Source: Sulfurovaceae bacterium
GTDB taxonomy: Bacteria; Campylobacterota; Campylobacteria; Campylobacterales; Sulfurovaceae
Direction of reading: 5' to 3'
NCBI GenBank assembly: GCA_016744805.1
Contig: JADGDQ010000010.1
Coordinates: 1-52,963 of the forward strand
DNA: 52,963 nt
Shown here: one piece after another, positions 42,496-52,044 of the stretch
How positions within the stretch are numbered: position 1 is the stretch's first letter
Layout of the letters: every line of letters begins with the position of its first letter
Program-made: the position numbers and the translations under genes
The notes under the pieces: generated by a model
What the model was told of the DNA's origin: nothing
The model's database searches: none
Seen by the model: the letters and a program-made list of their open reading frames with translations, nothing else

Positions 42496-43378
42496 GATTC
42501 TTGTTACAGGCTCCCATGGGCAATTAGGGAGTGAAATTCGTACAATTGTACAAAATAACTCTAATGATTACACTACAGAAGAGTTCTTTTTTACAGCCAA
42601 AGATACACTTGATATTAGAGATACTAAAGCCATTGAGTTATTTATCAAAGAGCATACAATTGATACTATCATTAACTGTACAGCCTATACTGCTGTAGAT
42701 AATGCTGAAGATAATATTATGATGGCGGATGAAATAAACCGCGAAGCAGTACGCACACTTGCCTTACTCTCTTTAGAAAATAATATTAAACTTATTCATA
42801 TCTCTACAGACTACTTATTTGATGGTAATAGCTATAAGCCCTATACAGAAGAGACTCAAAGTAATCCTCAAGGTATCTATAGCAAAACAAAATTAGCAGG
42901 AGAACAAGAACTAAAGCAGGTTAATCCTCCTGAAGCAATTATTATCCGCACCTCTTGGATCTATAGTGGTTTTGGTGCAAACTTTGTCAAGACTATGTTA
43001 CGACTAGGAAAACAAAAAGATGCAATTAATGTAGTGTTTGACCAAATTGGGACACCCACTTATGCAAGAGACCTAGCTGCTGCTATATTATGGATTTTAA
43101 AGCATCCTCTAGATTCAGATAATAAAGGTGTAGCTATATATCACTATAGTAACGAAGGCGTAGCTTCTTGGTATGATTTTGCAAAAGCTATTTTTGAATT
43201 TGCTAATATTCCTTGTGCAGTAAATCCTATTGAGACCTATCAATACCCAACACCTGCAAAACGCCCTTATTATAGTGTACTCAATAAATCTAAAATCAAA
43301 ACTACCTATAATCTTAAAATCCCATACTGGAGAGACTCACTCAAAGAGTGCATACAGAAAATAGAAGAGTCCTCTTGA
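42488..43378 (+). CDS. rfbD: dTDP-4-dehydrorhamnose reductase
   Basis: RmlD, last step of dTDP-L-rhamnose synthesis (296 residues from ATG at 42488, MSKILVTGSHGQLG). The upstream in-frame start at 42455 would extend into rmlC. Motifs are GSHGQLGSE, NCTAYTAVDNAED, HISTDYLFDG, YSKTKLAGEQ and RTSWIYSGFG. Eight-base overlap with rmlC. With rmlBAC it completes the pathway from glucose 1-phosphate. Confidence 0.95.
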   Translation: MSKILVTGSHGQLGSEIRTIVQNNSNDYTTEEFFFTAKDTLDIRDTKAIELFIKEHTIDTIINCTAYTAVDNAEDNIMMADEINREAVRTLALLSLENNIKLIHISTDYLFDGNSYKPYTEETQSNPQGIYSKTKLAGEQELKQVNPPEAIIIRTSWIYSGFGANFVKTMLRLGKQKDAINVVFDQIGTPTYARDLAAAILWILKHPLDSDNKGVAIYHYSNEGVASWYDFAKAIFEFANIPCAVNPIETYQYPTPAKRPYYSVLNKSKIKTTYNLKIPYWRDSLKECIQKIEESS

Positions 43379-44166
43379 TAGATTTTCTAAAAGCAACATG
43401 GCAAAACCGTAGACTCCTTCTAAAGTTAACTAAGAACGATTTTAAACAACGATACCTTGGAAATTTTTTGGGAGTATTTTGGGCTTTTATACAACCTACA
43501 GCTACTATTGCTGTTTTTTGGTTTGTTTTTCAAGTAGGATTTAAATCACAACCTATTGATAATTTTCCATTTATATTGTGGCTTGTCGCAGGAATGTTTC
43601 CATGGTTTTATTTTTCAGAAGGTCTGTCCCAAGGGACAAATAGTATATTAGCTAACTCTTTTTTAGTCAAAAAAATTCTCTTTAGAGTAAGCCTTTTACC
43701 TATTATAAAACTCCTCTCTGCCCTTGCGATACATATCTTTTTTATACTTTTTATGTATGGCATGTTTATCTATTATGGATTTACTCCTGAGCTTTACTGG
43801 CTTCAAGTTATTTATTATCTTTTTGCAACAACTGTATTGCTATTAGGGCTTTCATGGATTACCTCTTCTATAGTAGTTTTTTTCAAAGATATGGAACAGC
43901 TAGTAGCTATTGTTATCCAATTTGGTTTTTGGCTCACCCCTATATTTTGGTCAATGAAAATGGTACCTGAAAAATATCATTGGATTATAGAATTAAACCC
44001 TGTTGTTTATATTATAGAAGGATATAGAAATAGTATGATTTATCATCAATGGTTTTGGGAAGATCTCTCTGGTGCATTATATTTTTGGTCTGTTACACTT
44101 GTTATATTTACTGTAGGTAGTATTACCTTTCGTAAACTTAGACCTCATTTTGCGGATGTATTATAA
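43375..44166 (+). CDS. wzm: ABC polysaccharide exporter permease (Wzm type)
   Basis: 263 residues with six TM helices in the ABC-2 permease pattern (NDFKQRYLGNFLGVFWAFIQP near residue 21). Membrane component of a polysaccharide exporter that moves the undecaprenyl-linked glycan across the inner membrane. The start is uncertain: the TTG at 43375 overlaps the rmlD stop (TTGA) and has AGAAGAG just upstream; the alternative GTG at 43348 adds nine residues and lacks a well-placed ribosome binding site. The start of wzt is at its stop. Confidence 0.88.
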   Translation: MIDFLKATWQNRRLLLKLTKNDFKQRYLGNFLGVFWAFIQPTATIAVFWFVFQVGFKSQPIDNFPFILWLVAGMFPWFYFSEGLSQGTNSILANSFLVKKILFRVSLLPIIKLLSALAIHIFFILFMYGMFIYYGFTPELYWLQVIYYLFATTVLLLGLSWITSSIVVFFKDMEQLVAIVIQFGFWLTPIFWSMKMVPEKYHWIIELNPVVYIIEGYRNSMIYHQWFWEDLSGALYFWSVTLVIFTVGSITFRKLRPHFADVL

Positions 44167-45452
44167 TGGAGCATGCAACAGCTATCAAGGTATCAAACCT
44201 TACCAAAGTATACCAACTCTATAAACACCCACAAGACCGTCTTAAAGAGGCATTACATCCATTAAGACGCTTATACCATCATGACTTTTATGCTCTTAAA
44301 GATGTAAGTTTTGAGATAAAAAAAGGAGAAACTGTAGGTATCATTGGCAGAAATGGTGCAGGCAAATCAACACTCCTTAAAATGATTACAGGAGTCCTTA
44401 CACCCTCTTCAGGTGATATTGCTGTCAAGGGTCGTATTGCTTCTTTGTTAGAGTTAGGAGCAGGATTTAACCCTGATATGACTGGATTAGAAAATATCTA
44501 TCTCAATGGTACACTTATGGGTATAGAAAATGAAATTATGGATAGCAAAATAGAAGCTATTTTAGCATTTGCTGATATTGGTGAGTTTATTCATCAACCT
44601 GTAAAAATGTATAGTTCTGGTATGTTTGCAAGGCTTGCCTTTTCTGTCTCTATTAATGTTGACCCTGATGTGCTTATTATAGATGAAGCATTGAGCGTAG
44701 GAGATATGGCATTTCAATTAAAGTGCTTTAAAAAGTTCCAAGAGTTTCAAGAAGAAGGAAAAACAATTCTTTTTGTTACTCATGCACTTGATACTATTAT
44801 TCGATACTGTAGCAGAGGAATAGTTATAGATGCTGGAGAAAAAATTTGTGATGATACATCCAAAGAGGCTGTAGATATATTCAAAAAAGTACTTACAGGT
44901 AATTTTAATCCTCACGCAAGCCTAGAAGAAAACAAACAAAGTAGTACCATAAACACAGATGAAATTGTCCTAAAAGAGGCTTTTGCCAATAATAAAGATA
45001 TTCTGGAATATGGTAATAATAAAGCAAATATCTATGATTATGGAATGATTGATCATCAAGGAAATATTAATAGTATTTTTGATTATGATACACCTTGTGA
45101 AATTATTATGAGAGTTATATTTAATGAACCTATAGAAAATCCTATTTTTGCTTTTACTATTAAAGATGCTAAAGGTTTAGAAATTACAGGCACAAACACT
45201 CTTATGCATCATGTTGATACCAAAAGCTATAAGCCACAAGAGTCTGTTAGCATAAGATTTAAACAAAATATGAATCTACAGCTGGGTAAATATGCTCTCT
45301 CTTTGGGCTGTGTTACTATTAATGATGAGGGGATAGAGGTCTATAGCAGACTCTATGATGCTATATTATTTGAAGTGATAGGCAACTATCAGATGGTAGG
45401 TTTTTTTGACCTTAAGAGTACAATAGAGCTTATACCTAGTGAATCCTCCTAA
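44166..45452 (+). CDS. wzt: ABC polysaccharide exporter ATPase (Wzt type) with C-terminal domain
   Basis: 428 residues. Residues 1-240 form an ABC ATPase: Walker A GRNGAGKST, signature YSSGMFARLAFSV and Walker B DVLIIDEALSVGD. The region from about residue 270 is a beta-sandwich-like domain of the kind that in Wzt binds the modified non-reducing end of the polysaccharide. This implies export of a glycan whose chain length or end modification is recognised by the transporter; no terminal methyltransferase or kinase is in the window. It overlaps wzm by one base and the next gene by 14 bases. Confidence 0.92.
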   Translation: MEHATAIKVSNLTKVYQLYKHPQDRLKEALHPLRRLYHHDFYALKDVSFEIKKGETVGIIGRNGAGKSTLLKMITGVLTPSSGDIAVKGRIASLLELGAGFNPDMTGLENIYLNGTLMGIENEIMDSKIEAILAFADIGEFIHQPVKMYSSGMFARLAFSVSINVDPDVLIIDEALSVGDMAFQLKCFKKFQEFQEEGKTILFVTHALDTIIRYCSRGIVIDAGEKICDDTSKEAVDIFKKVLTGNFNPHASLEENKQSSTINTDEIVLKEAFANNKDILEYGNNKANIYDYGMIDHQGNINSIFDYDTPCEIIMRVIFNEPIENPIFAFTIKDAKGLEITGTNTLMHHVDTKSYKPQESVSIRFKQNMNLQLGKYALSLGCVTINDEGIEVYSRLYDAILFEVIGNYQMVGFFDLKSTIELIPSESS

Positions 45453-46968
45453 CTTAGCGAAGATACTCTTTTATCTACTTTTGGTAGTAGCTCTTGGCAT
45501 TATATTTTTTAGCCACCCATTTATGCGTTATCCCTATGATATGTGGGCACACCTTATCTCTATAGATAATAGCTATGACTATACAAGTATTCCTGAAGGC
45601 AGAAGAGTATGGCATATAATATGGCGAGAACTTTTTGAGTTTTTTGGTATTGATAGAGCAGATATCTTATTTAGAGCTAATACTATTCATATACTACAAA
45701 CAGTTATTAGTTTTGGAGCTATTTATCTTTTTAGTCTTGTTGTTACTCGCAATCTCTATACCTCTATACCCTCTTTACATCACCGTTATATAGCCTATTG
45801 GTCAACGATTATTTGGTTTACGCTCTTTGCTACATTCTCTACTTTTTATCACCATACTTGGATTCTTTGGTACTCTATTAGCTATCAAATAACTCTCCCT
45901 CTATTTTTTTATATTACTGCTCTTACTCTTATACTTTTTTTAGAATTTAACTCTTTATACAAAAAAGTTTTTTATACTCTACAAATTATTGCTATCTCTT
46001 TGTTTATTCTCAAAGTTCACTCTATGGAATATTTTTATTATCTTTTATATATGAGTATATTGCTTATTATATTTGCAAAAGATACATGGATACTATTTAA
46101 ACGCTATTTTTATATTTTTACTCTTCTTACTCTTGCTCTTATTCTATTTGCAAAATTCAACCATGGAGATGAAACTCGCTTATTGATGTATCTATATAAT
46201 TTTCAATTTACAGAGTTATATCATATAATAATTCACGAGGGAACACTCTTGGTAAATGGTCTCAATCGTGCAGAAGCTTCTATTAATGAGCTGATGTTTG
46301 TTATTTTATTTACTACCTCTCTTATGAGTATTTCACTCTATAAAAGTCCTCTTACTATCTCTATAAAGATGTTTCTCTTTCTTATACTTACGGCTCTTTT
46401 TATCACTATTCCGCTCTTTGTTTTTACCGCAGGACTAGCCTCTTTATTTACAAAATTAAGTGTTGTAAACCGTATCTACTATAGTGCATCACTTTTTGTT
46501 TTGTTGCCTATTTCTGTCTATTATATCACTGCCTATCTCAAAAGTCATAAACAGCTACTTCTTTTTAATATTTTTTTAATTACTCTAATTACAGCTACTA
46601 TATTCTATTCTAAAAACTACTCTAACACAGCTACTTATTATACCAATATACAATCACTCAAACAGAGTTTATTTGAAGAGAAAGTACGATTTAATTTATC
46701 AAAAGAAGAGATAATAATTATTAAGCAAGAGCTTCAAAAGTATCCCAAAGAGTCTTCATCATCAGCTGAAGTTCTCTTTTGGGCAAGAGGTGATATAGCA
46801 GTTGTTTTAAAATATATCTACCATAAGAATGTTTTTTGGAGAGGAAGAAGAGCAGATATTAGCAAAGAAAAATTTAACAATTATTGTGCTTTACTAAATC
46901 CAAAAGAGACACTATGTCAAGTATTTGAAACACCTAGTAACTTTCCTCCGTATACACCGTACAAGTAG
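45439..46968 (+). CDS. polytopic membrane protein, possible GT-C-type glycosyltransferase or polysaccharide protein
   Basis: 509 residues with about 11-12 TM helices, Phe/Leu/Ile/Tyr rich. The first periplasmic loop after TM1 contains MRYPYDMWAHLISIDN and GRRVWHIIW. A short acidic motif after TM1 is a common feature of GT-C glycosyltransferases, so a transfer step in glycan assembly is possible, but there is no clear family match. The GTG start at 45439 overlaps wzt by 14 bases. It is the last gene of the operon and converges on a PAS protein six bases away. Confidence 0.6.
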   Translation: MNPPNLAKILFYLLLVVALGIIFFSHPFMRYPYDMWAHLISIDNSYDYTSIPEGRRVWHIIWRELFEFFGIDRADILFRANTIHILQTVISFGAIYLFSLVVTRNLYTSIPSLHHRYIAYWSTIIWFTLFATFSTFYHHTWILWYSISYQITLPLFFYITALTLILFLEFNSLYKKVFYTLQIIAISLFILKVHSMEYFYYLLYMSILLIIFAKDTWILFKRYFYIFTLLTLALILFAKFNHGDETRLLMYLYNFQFTELYHIIIHEGTLLVNGLNRAEASINELMFVILFTTSLMSISLYKSPLTISIKMFLFLILTALFITIPLFVFTAGLASLFTKLSVVNRIYYSASLFVLLPISVYYITAYLKSHKQLLLFNIFLITLITATIFYSKNYSNTATYYTNIQSLKQSLFEEKVRFNLSKEEIIIIKQELQKYPKESSSSAEVLFWARGDIAVVLKYIYHKNVFWRGRRADISKEKFNNYCALLNPKETLCQVFETPSNFPPYTPYK

Positions 46969-46974
46969 CTAATT

Positions 46975-47538
46975 TTACCCAAAAAGTTTTTTCATTGTTG
47001 CAAAGAAAGGTTTACATGACTTTTTCTTTTCAAAGAGACTCAACATATAGAGGTCATAACTCATACCTTTTTTTTCTAGAAACTTATTTAAATACTCTTG
47101 AGAAGCATCAACGCCTAACTCTTGCTCTATTTTTAATAATTTTTTATATAAAGGCTCTATAGCTTTAATCATCTTTTTACTAGCAGATCTTCTATAGGCT
47201 GTATAGCCATCAATCTCTTCATTTTTTATATCATAATGAATTTCAAATGCTGTTGTAACCCAATAGTACCGCCCATCTTTTGCAAGATTTTTAACTACTG
47301 CCATAATATCTTCACCCTCTTCAATCCGTTCCCACAAGAGTTTAAAAATTACTTTTGGCATATCAGGATGTCTGATAAGACTATGTGCAGTACCTATTAA
47401 TTGACCTTGTGTGTACCCTGATATTTCCATAAAATAATCATTAGCATAAGTTATAATACCTTTTTTATCTGTCTTACTAACAATATATCGACTCATATCT
47501 AACTCTATTTTTTCATCTTTTGCAATAGGTCTCTTCAT
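46975..47538 (-). CDS. stand-alone PAS-domain protein (Aer-like)
   Basis: 187 residues. Residues 15-120 are a PAS domain of the Aer type (DKKGIITYANDYFMEISGY, then LIRHPDMPKVIFKLLWERI and KNLAKDGRYYWVTTAFE). No TM helix, HAMP or chemotaxis signalling domain follows; the C-terminal 65 residues are Lys-rich and helical. In Campylobacter the energy-taxis system splits Aer-like PAS and signalling parts between two proteins, which this may resemble; a partner receptor is not in the window. FAD or another ligand may be bound. It lies 25 bases downstream of mraY on the same strand. Confidence 0.85.
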   Translation of the reverse strand: MKRPIAKDEKIELDMSRYIVSKTDKKGIITYANDYFMEISGYTQGQLIGTAHSLIRHPDMPKVIFKLLWERIEEGEDIMAVVKNLAKDGRYYWVTTAFEIHYDIKNEEIDGYTAYRRSASKKMIKAIEPLYKKLLKIEQELGVDASQEYLNKFLEKKGMSYDLYMLSLFEKKKSCKPFFATMKKLFG

Positions 47539-47563
47539 CGAAATTTCCTTCTTTTTTATTATA

Positions 47564-48622
47564 CTATCTAAACTTCAAAGTAATAATTGCCAAAATATTA
47601 GCTACTAATGAAATCATCCAAAAACGAACAATAATCTTGTTTTCTGCCCATTTTTTCAACTCAAAATGGTGATGAATAGGTGCCATCAAAAATATTCGTT
47701 CACCACGAAGCTTAAAACTAGCTACTTGTAAAATAACAGAAAGTGTCTCAATAACAAAAATAAGCCCTATCAGAAGCATCAAAACTTCACTCTTACCAAG
47801 AATGGCTAAATATGCTAATATACCACCTATTGATAAGCTTCCTGTATCTCCCATAAATATCTCGGCAGGATGACAGTTGTACCACAAAAAGCCCAGCAGT
47901 CCACCAGCAAAACTAGCAGCAATAATGGTGACTTCTCCTACTCCTTTAATATTTGGCATCAAGAGATAACTAGATAAGATAGCATGTCCAGTAACATACA
48001 AAATAAGCCCTAGCGTAGATAAAGCAATAACAGAAGGAACGGTAGCTAAACCATCTAATCCATCTGTTAAATTTACAGCATTACTTGTAGCCAAAAAGAG
48101 TACAAGCCAAAAAGCAACAGCTCCATACCCCATATCAAAAAGTGGTGTTTTAAGAAATGGTAAATATATATCTGTAGGAAATTCTGCATAAAAGAGCAGT
48201 CCTATAGTAATAAGTGAGACAACTACTTGGAGTATCAATTTAGCTCTAGGAGTTAAGCCACCAAGGTTATCTCCTGAGACTACTTTGCCTAAATCATCCT
48301 GAAAACCTATTAATCCAAAACCTATAATTACAAATAAACCTGTAAGAATATATATATTAGATAAATCTGCACTCAATAATACGGCAACAACAATAGAGAG
48401 TAAAAATACTGCTCCCCCCATTGTAGGAGTGTGTCGTTTATCATTATGAGAGGGGACATATTTGCTAAGAGGTTGGTTGGCGTTTTTAGAAATTGCCCAT
48501 GCAATATATTTAGGATATAAAAATAGCGTCAGGGCTAAAGCTATAAGAAATCCTATCCCTGAACGGACAGTAATATAAGAAAATAGGTTAATATCGAAAA
48601 ATTGAGAGAGTTCATATAACAT
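47564..48622 (-). CDS. mraY: phospho-N-acetylmuramoyl-pentapeptide transferase
   Basis: Integral membrane enzyme (352 residues, 10 TM) that makes lipid I from UDP-MurNAc-pentapeptide and undecaprenyl phosphate. Seen: the N-terminal [27 protein letters not shown] (conserved Asp residues) and HHHFELKKW near the end. The ribosome binding site is weak. It is separated from other mur genes here. It is divergent from gpmI and followed by the PAS gene. Confidence 0.95.
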   Translation of the reverse strand: MLYELSQFFDINLFSYITVRSGIGFLIALALTLFLYPKYIAWAISKNANQPLSKYVPSHNDKRHTPTMGGAVFLLSIVVAVLLSADLSNIYILTGLFVIIGFGLIGFQDDLGKVVSGDNLGGLTPRAKLILQVVVSLITIGLLFYAEFPTDIYLPFLKTPLFDMGYGAVAFWLVLFLATSNAVNLTDGLDGLATVPSVIALSTLGLILYVTGHAILSSYLLMPNIKGVGEVTIIAASFAGGLLGFLWYNCHPAEIFMGDTGSLSIGGILAYLAILGKSEVLMLLIGLIFVIETLSVILQVASFKLRGERIFLMAPIHHHFELKKWAENKIIVRFWMISLVANILAIITLKFR

Positions 48623-48694
48623 TTATAAGGCTTCTTTCGTAGTTTTTAAGTTGTAAATGTTATTCTACTATGATTTTAATTAAGGATTGTAACA

Positions 48695-50176
48695 ATGAGC
48701 ATACAAAAAACACTATTAATTATTACTGATGGTATTGGGTGCAAACCAGATAGTATCTGTAATGCTTTTAAAGATGCAAATAAGCCAACTTATGACTATT
48801 TGATGACATCTGTTCCGAAAGCACTTATCTCTACTCATGGACTAAGTGTTGGACTTCCAGAAGGACAAATGGGTAACTCAGAGGTTGGTCACATGACTAT
48901 TGGTAGTGGACGAATACTTTACCAAGACCTAGTCAAAATCACTCGATCACTCGAAGATAAAACTATAGAAGATAATAAATCTCTGCTACAAACCCTACAA
49001 AAAAGTCAAAGAGTGCATCTCTTGGGACTTTTGAGTGATGGAGGAGTACACTCTCATATTAATCATATTATAGGCATAGCACAATTAGCCAAGGCTCAAG
49101 GCAAAAAAGTTATGCTTCATCTTATTACAGATGGAAGAGATGTGAGTCCTACTTCTAGTAAAAAATATCTACAACAAATAGAAGATATTTGCGATGATAG
49201 TATCTCTATTGCTACTGTGGGTGGACGATTTTATACTATGGATAGAGATAATAGATGGGATAGAATACAAAAAGGTTATACTCCTATAGCTACAGCTTTA
49301 CCAGCAACTGCACTTTCTCCTCAGGAGTATATCAAAGCTTCTTACCAAAAAGATGAAACTGATGAATTTATTGAGCCTATAGCTTTTGAAGGATATGATG
49401 GACTCAAAGAAGATGATGCCTGCTTGGTTCTTAATTTCCGTAGTGATAGAGTACGAGAAATTACTACAGTACTTGGAGATAGCTCTTTTGATAAATTTGA
49501 GAGAAAATTTATCCCTCTGCATATTGCAACTATGACACAATATGACGCTACTTTCCCATATCCAATTCTATTTCCAAAAAAAAGTCCTACCAATACATTA
49601 GCAGAAGTGATTGCAGATGCGAAACTCTCGCAACTTCATACAGCAGAAACAGAAAAATATGCCCATGTAACTTTCTTTTTTAATGGGGGTGTTGAAGAGC
49701 CAATGGTAGGAGAGAGTCGTGTACTTATCCCTAGTCCTAATGTCAAAACTTATGATTTACAGCCAGAGATGTCTGCTACAAAAGTTGGTGATGCTGTCTG
49801 TACGGCTATTGAAGAGTCTTATGATTTTATTGTTGTGAACTTTGCTAATGGAGATATGGTAGGACATACTGGTAATTTTGATGCAGCAAAAGAGGCTGTT
49901 AATGCTGTAGATAAAGAACTAGCTAAAATTTTACCACAAGCAAAAGAGGCTGGATATGCAACTGTTATAACCTCTGACCATGGAAACTGTGAAGAGATGA
50001 AAGATGCTGAGGGTAATATACTCACTAATCATACAGTAGGTGAAGTTTGGTGTTATATTTTAGCAAATGGTGTTACAAATATCAAAGAAGGAAAAGGTCT
50101 TAATAATATTGCTCCAACTATTTTAGAGCTTATGGGACTAGATATTCCCCAAGAGATGGATGAGTCATTGATATAA
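48695..50176 (+). CDS. gpmI: 2,3-bisphosphoglycerate-independent phosphoglycerate mutase
   Basis: Interconverts 3- and 2-phosphoglycerate with two metal ions (493 residues). Alkaline-phosphatase-like fold: IITDGIG with a metal ligand, catalytic Ser in MGNSEVGHMTIG, TDGRDVSPTS, NFRSDRVRE, FANGDMVGHTG and TSDHGNCEEM. It follows an AAGGA ribosome binding site. A TATGAT at 48669-48674 is a likely -10, giving a leader of about 14 nt. Confidence 0.95.
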   Translation: MSIQKTLLIITDGIGCKPDSICNAFKDANKPTYDYLMTSVPKALISTHGLSVGLPEGQMGNSEVGHMTIGSGRILYQDLVKITRSLEDKTIEDNKSLLQTLQKSQRVHLLGLLSDGGVHSHINHIIGIAQLAKAQGKKVMLHLITDGRDVSPTSSKKYLQQIEDICDDSISIATVGGRFYTMDRDNRWDRIQKGYTPIATALPATALSPQEYIKASYQKDETDEFIEPIAFEGYDGLKEDDACLVLNFRSDRVREITTVLGDSSFDKFERKFIPLHIATMTQYDATFPYPILFPKKSPTNTLAEVIADAKLSQLHTAETEKYAHVTFFFNGGVEEPMVGESRVLIPSPNVKTYDLQPEMSATKVGDAVCTAIEESYDFIVVNFANGDMVGHTGNFDAAKEAVNAVDKELAKILPQAKEAGYATVITSDHGNCEEMKDAEGNILTNHTVGEVWCYILANGVTNIKEGKGLNNIAPTILELMGLDIPQEMDESLI

Positions 50177-50216
50177 TTACGGTACAATAATAAAAGAAAA
50201 AAAAGAGGGTATTACA

Positions 50217-50564
50217 ATGATGGAAAAGAGAATAAAAAAATCTGTTGCCACCTTGTTGGCACATATTATTAAGGTTGATAATAGGGATATAGACAAAGAA
50301 GCACCCCTCTTTTGTAAGTTGATGGGTGAAGATTTTGGATGTAGTAGCGTAGAGGCTAAAGAATTTTTAACAAATGTTGTTGAAGAAGATTATAATCTAG
50401 ATGAGCATCTAGATATTATAAATGAAGCTCTTTGTAATGACCGTATTAGTAAGATGCACATAATGGAACAGATTAATCATATTATCTATTCTAATACAAT
50501 TACACAACAAGATTATGAAGAGTTTGAAAAAATCAAAAATAAACTCTTTAGCTGTGACAATTAA
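50217..50564 (+). CDS. small helical protein, TerB-like
   Basis: 115 residues, all helical, with several acidic residues. RIKKSVATLLAHIIKVDNRDI and LNEALCNDRISKMHIMEQINHIIYSN suggest a TerB-like fold, as in COG1357-unrelated small cytoplasmic proteins, but the match is weak. The start may be either of two adjacent ATGs. TACAAT at 50183-50188 predicts a 22-nt leader, and GAGGG precedes the ATG. It leads fabG by 20 bases. The role is unknown. Confidence 0.7.
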   Translation: MMEKRIKKSVATLLAHIIKVDNRDIDKEAPLFCKLMGEDFGCSSVEAKEFLTNVVEEDYNLDEHLDIINEALCNDRISKMHIMEQINHIIYSNTITQQDYEEFEKIKNKLFSCDN

Positions 50565-50584
50565 CCTAACCCAAAAGGAAAAGA

Positions 50585-51328
50585 ATGAAATTTAGTGGTA
50601 AAAATGTACTAGTAACTGGTGCGAGTAGAGGAATAGGTGCAGAAGTAGCCAAAAGCTTGGCAGGTATGGGACTGAAAGTATGGATTAACTACCGTAGTGG
50701 TGAGGAAGAAGCAAAAACTATCAAAGAGCATATAATAGCCAATGGTGGAGATGCTGATATTATTGGTTTTGATGTAACAAAAGAAGCCGATTTTATCTCT
50801 TCTATCAAAGAGATTGTATCTACAGATGGTGAACTAAGCTACCTTGTAAACAATGCAGGTATCACAAAAGACAAACTTGCTATACGAATGAAAGAAGATG
50901 AATTTATGGCAGTTATTGAAGCCAATCTTAAATCTTCATTTATCGGCTGTAGAGAGGCTCTAAAAGTAATGAGCAAAAAGAGATTTGGTTCTGTTGTAAA
51001 TATTGCTTCTATTGTGGGACAAACAGGAAACCTAGGGCAGACAAACTACTCTGCTAGTAAAGGTGGAACAATTGCTATGACAAAATCTTTTGCCCAAGAG
51101 TCAGCACCACGAGGTATTCGATTTAATGTGATTACTCCAGGATTTATTGCCACAGAGATGACAGATATACTCAAAGATGAGGTCAAAGACTCTTTTACTG
51201 CCAAAATACCTTTGGCACGATTTGGTCAACCAAGTGAAGTTGCTGACGCTGTAGCATTTTTGCTCTCTGATCACTCTAGCTATATCACAGGAGAAACACT
51301 CCAAGTCAACGGTGGGATGTTGATGTAA
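50585..51328 (+). CDS. fabG: 3-oxoacyl-ACP reductase
   Basis: NADPH-dependent reductase of fatty acid elongation (247 residues, SDR family). Seen: cofactor loop GASRGIGAEV, NNAGITKD, catalytic Ser in VNIASIVGQTG, and YSASKGG (YxxxK). The C-terminus ITGETLQVNGGMLM is typical. AAAAGGA lies just upstream. No other fab genes are nearby. The next gene begins immediately after the stop. Confidence 0.93.
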   Translation: MKFSGKNVLVTGASRGIGAEVAKSLAGMGLKVWINYRSGEEEAKTIKEHIIANGGDADIIGFDVTKEADFISSIKEIVSTDGELSYLVNNAGITKDKLAIRMKEDEFMAVIEANLKSSFIGCREALKVMSKKRFGSVVNIASIVGQTGNLGQTNYSASKGGTIAMTKSFAQESAPRGIRFNVITPGFIATEMTDILKDEVKDSFTAKIPLARFGQPSEVADAVAFLLSDHSSYITGETLQVNGGMLM

Positions 51329-51988
51329 ATGTCTATTAAAATACTCCTTCTTGAAGATGATAAACTCTTTAATGAAACCCTCCAAGACTTTCTTGAAGAG
51401 GAGGGGTATGAATTAAAATATGCTCTTGATCCCTACACTACACTCGATCTTGCGTATGAGCAAAATTTTGATCTGTATCTTTTTGATGTAAACTTACCGT
51501 ATGAGAGTGGGTTTGATTTATTAAAAAAATTAAGAGAAAGTGGAGACACTACACCCACTATTTTTATTACTTCACGAGATGATAAAGACTCTTTACATCA
51601 TGGATTTAGTGTAGGTGCTGATGATTACCTTAAAAAGCCTATAGACCTAGATGAGCTACTCCTTCGTATAGAAGCTGTTTTAAGACGATTAATACGAACC
51701 AAACAGATAACTATAGGTGACTATACTATACATAGTAGAGAGAAGCAAGTCTATTTCAATAACACTGCGGTAGAACTACCCAAAAAGGTAATAGATTTAC
51801 TTTTATTATTCTTAGCCTCTAAAGGTACAATAGTACATCTAGACGAGATAAAATCTCATTTATGGTCAGTAAGCCAAGATGCTAGTGAGGGGTCTATTCG
51901 TGTTTATGTTGCACAGCTCAAAAAACTATTCCCCAATACAATAGAGAATATTCGTGGTATAGGATACCGCTTTACTTATACTGTTTAG
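51329..51988 (+). CDS. OmpR-family response regulator
   Basis: 219 residues. Receiver domain (1-118) with acidic pocket E9-D10-D11, phosphoacceptor D53 in LYLFDVNLP, and a conserved Lys in DDYLKKPIDLDE. The C-terminal winged-helix DNA-binding domain ends with IENIRGIGYRFTYTV. It starts directly after the fabG stop without a clear ribosome binding site. It is paired with the histidine kinase immediately downstream. The target genes are unknown. Confidence 0.9.
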   Translation: MSIKILLLEDDKLFNETLQDFLEEEGYELKYALDPYTTLDLAYEQNFDLYLFDVNLPYESGFDLLKKLRESGDTTPTIFITSRDDKDSLHHGFSVGADDYLKKPIDLDELLLRIEAVLRRLIRTKQITIGDYTIHSREKQVYFNNTAVELPKKVIDLLLLFLASKGTIVHLDEIKSHLWSVSQDASEGSIRVYVAQLKKLFPNTIENIRGIGYRFTYTV

Positions 51989-52044
51989 AGGAGTATTACA
52001 TCTACGAATATATAAAATCTTCCAAATTAATTTGGTCTGCTGTT

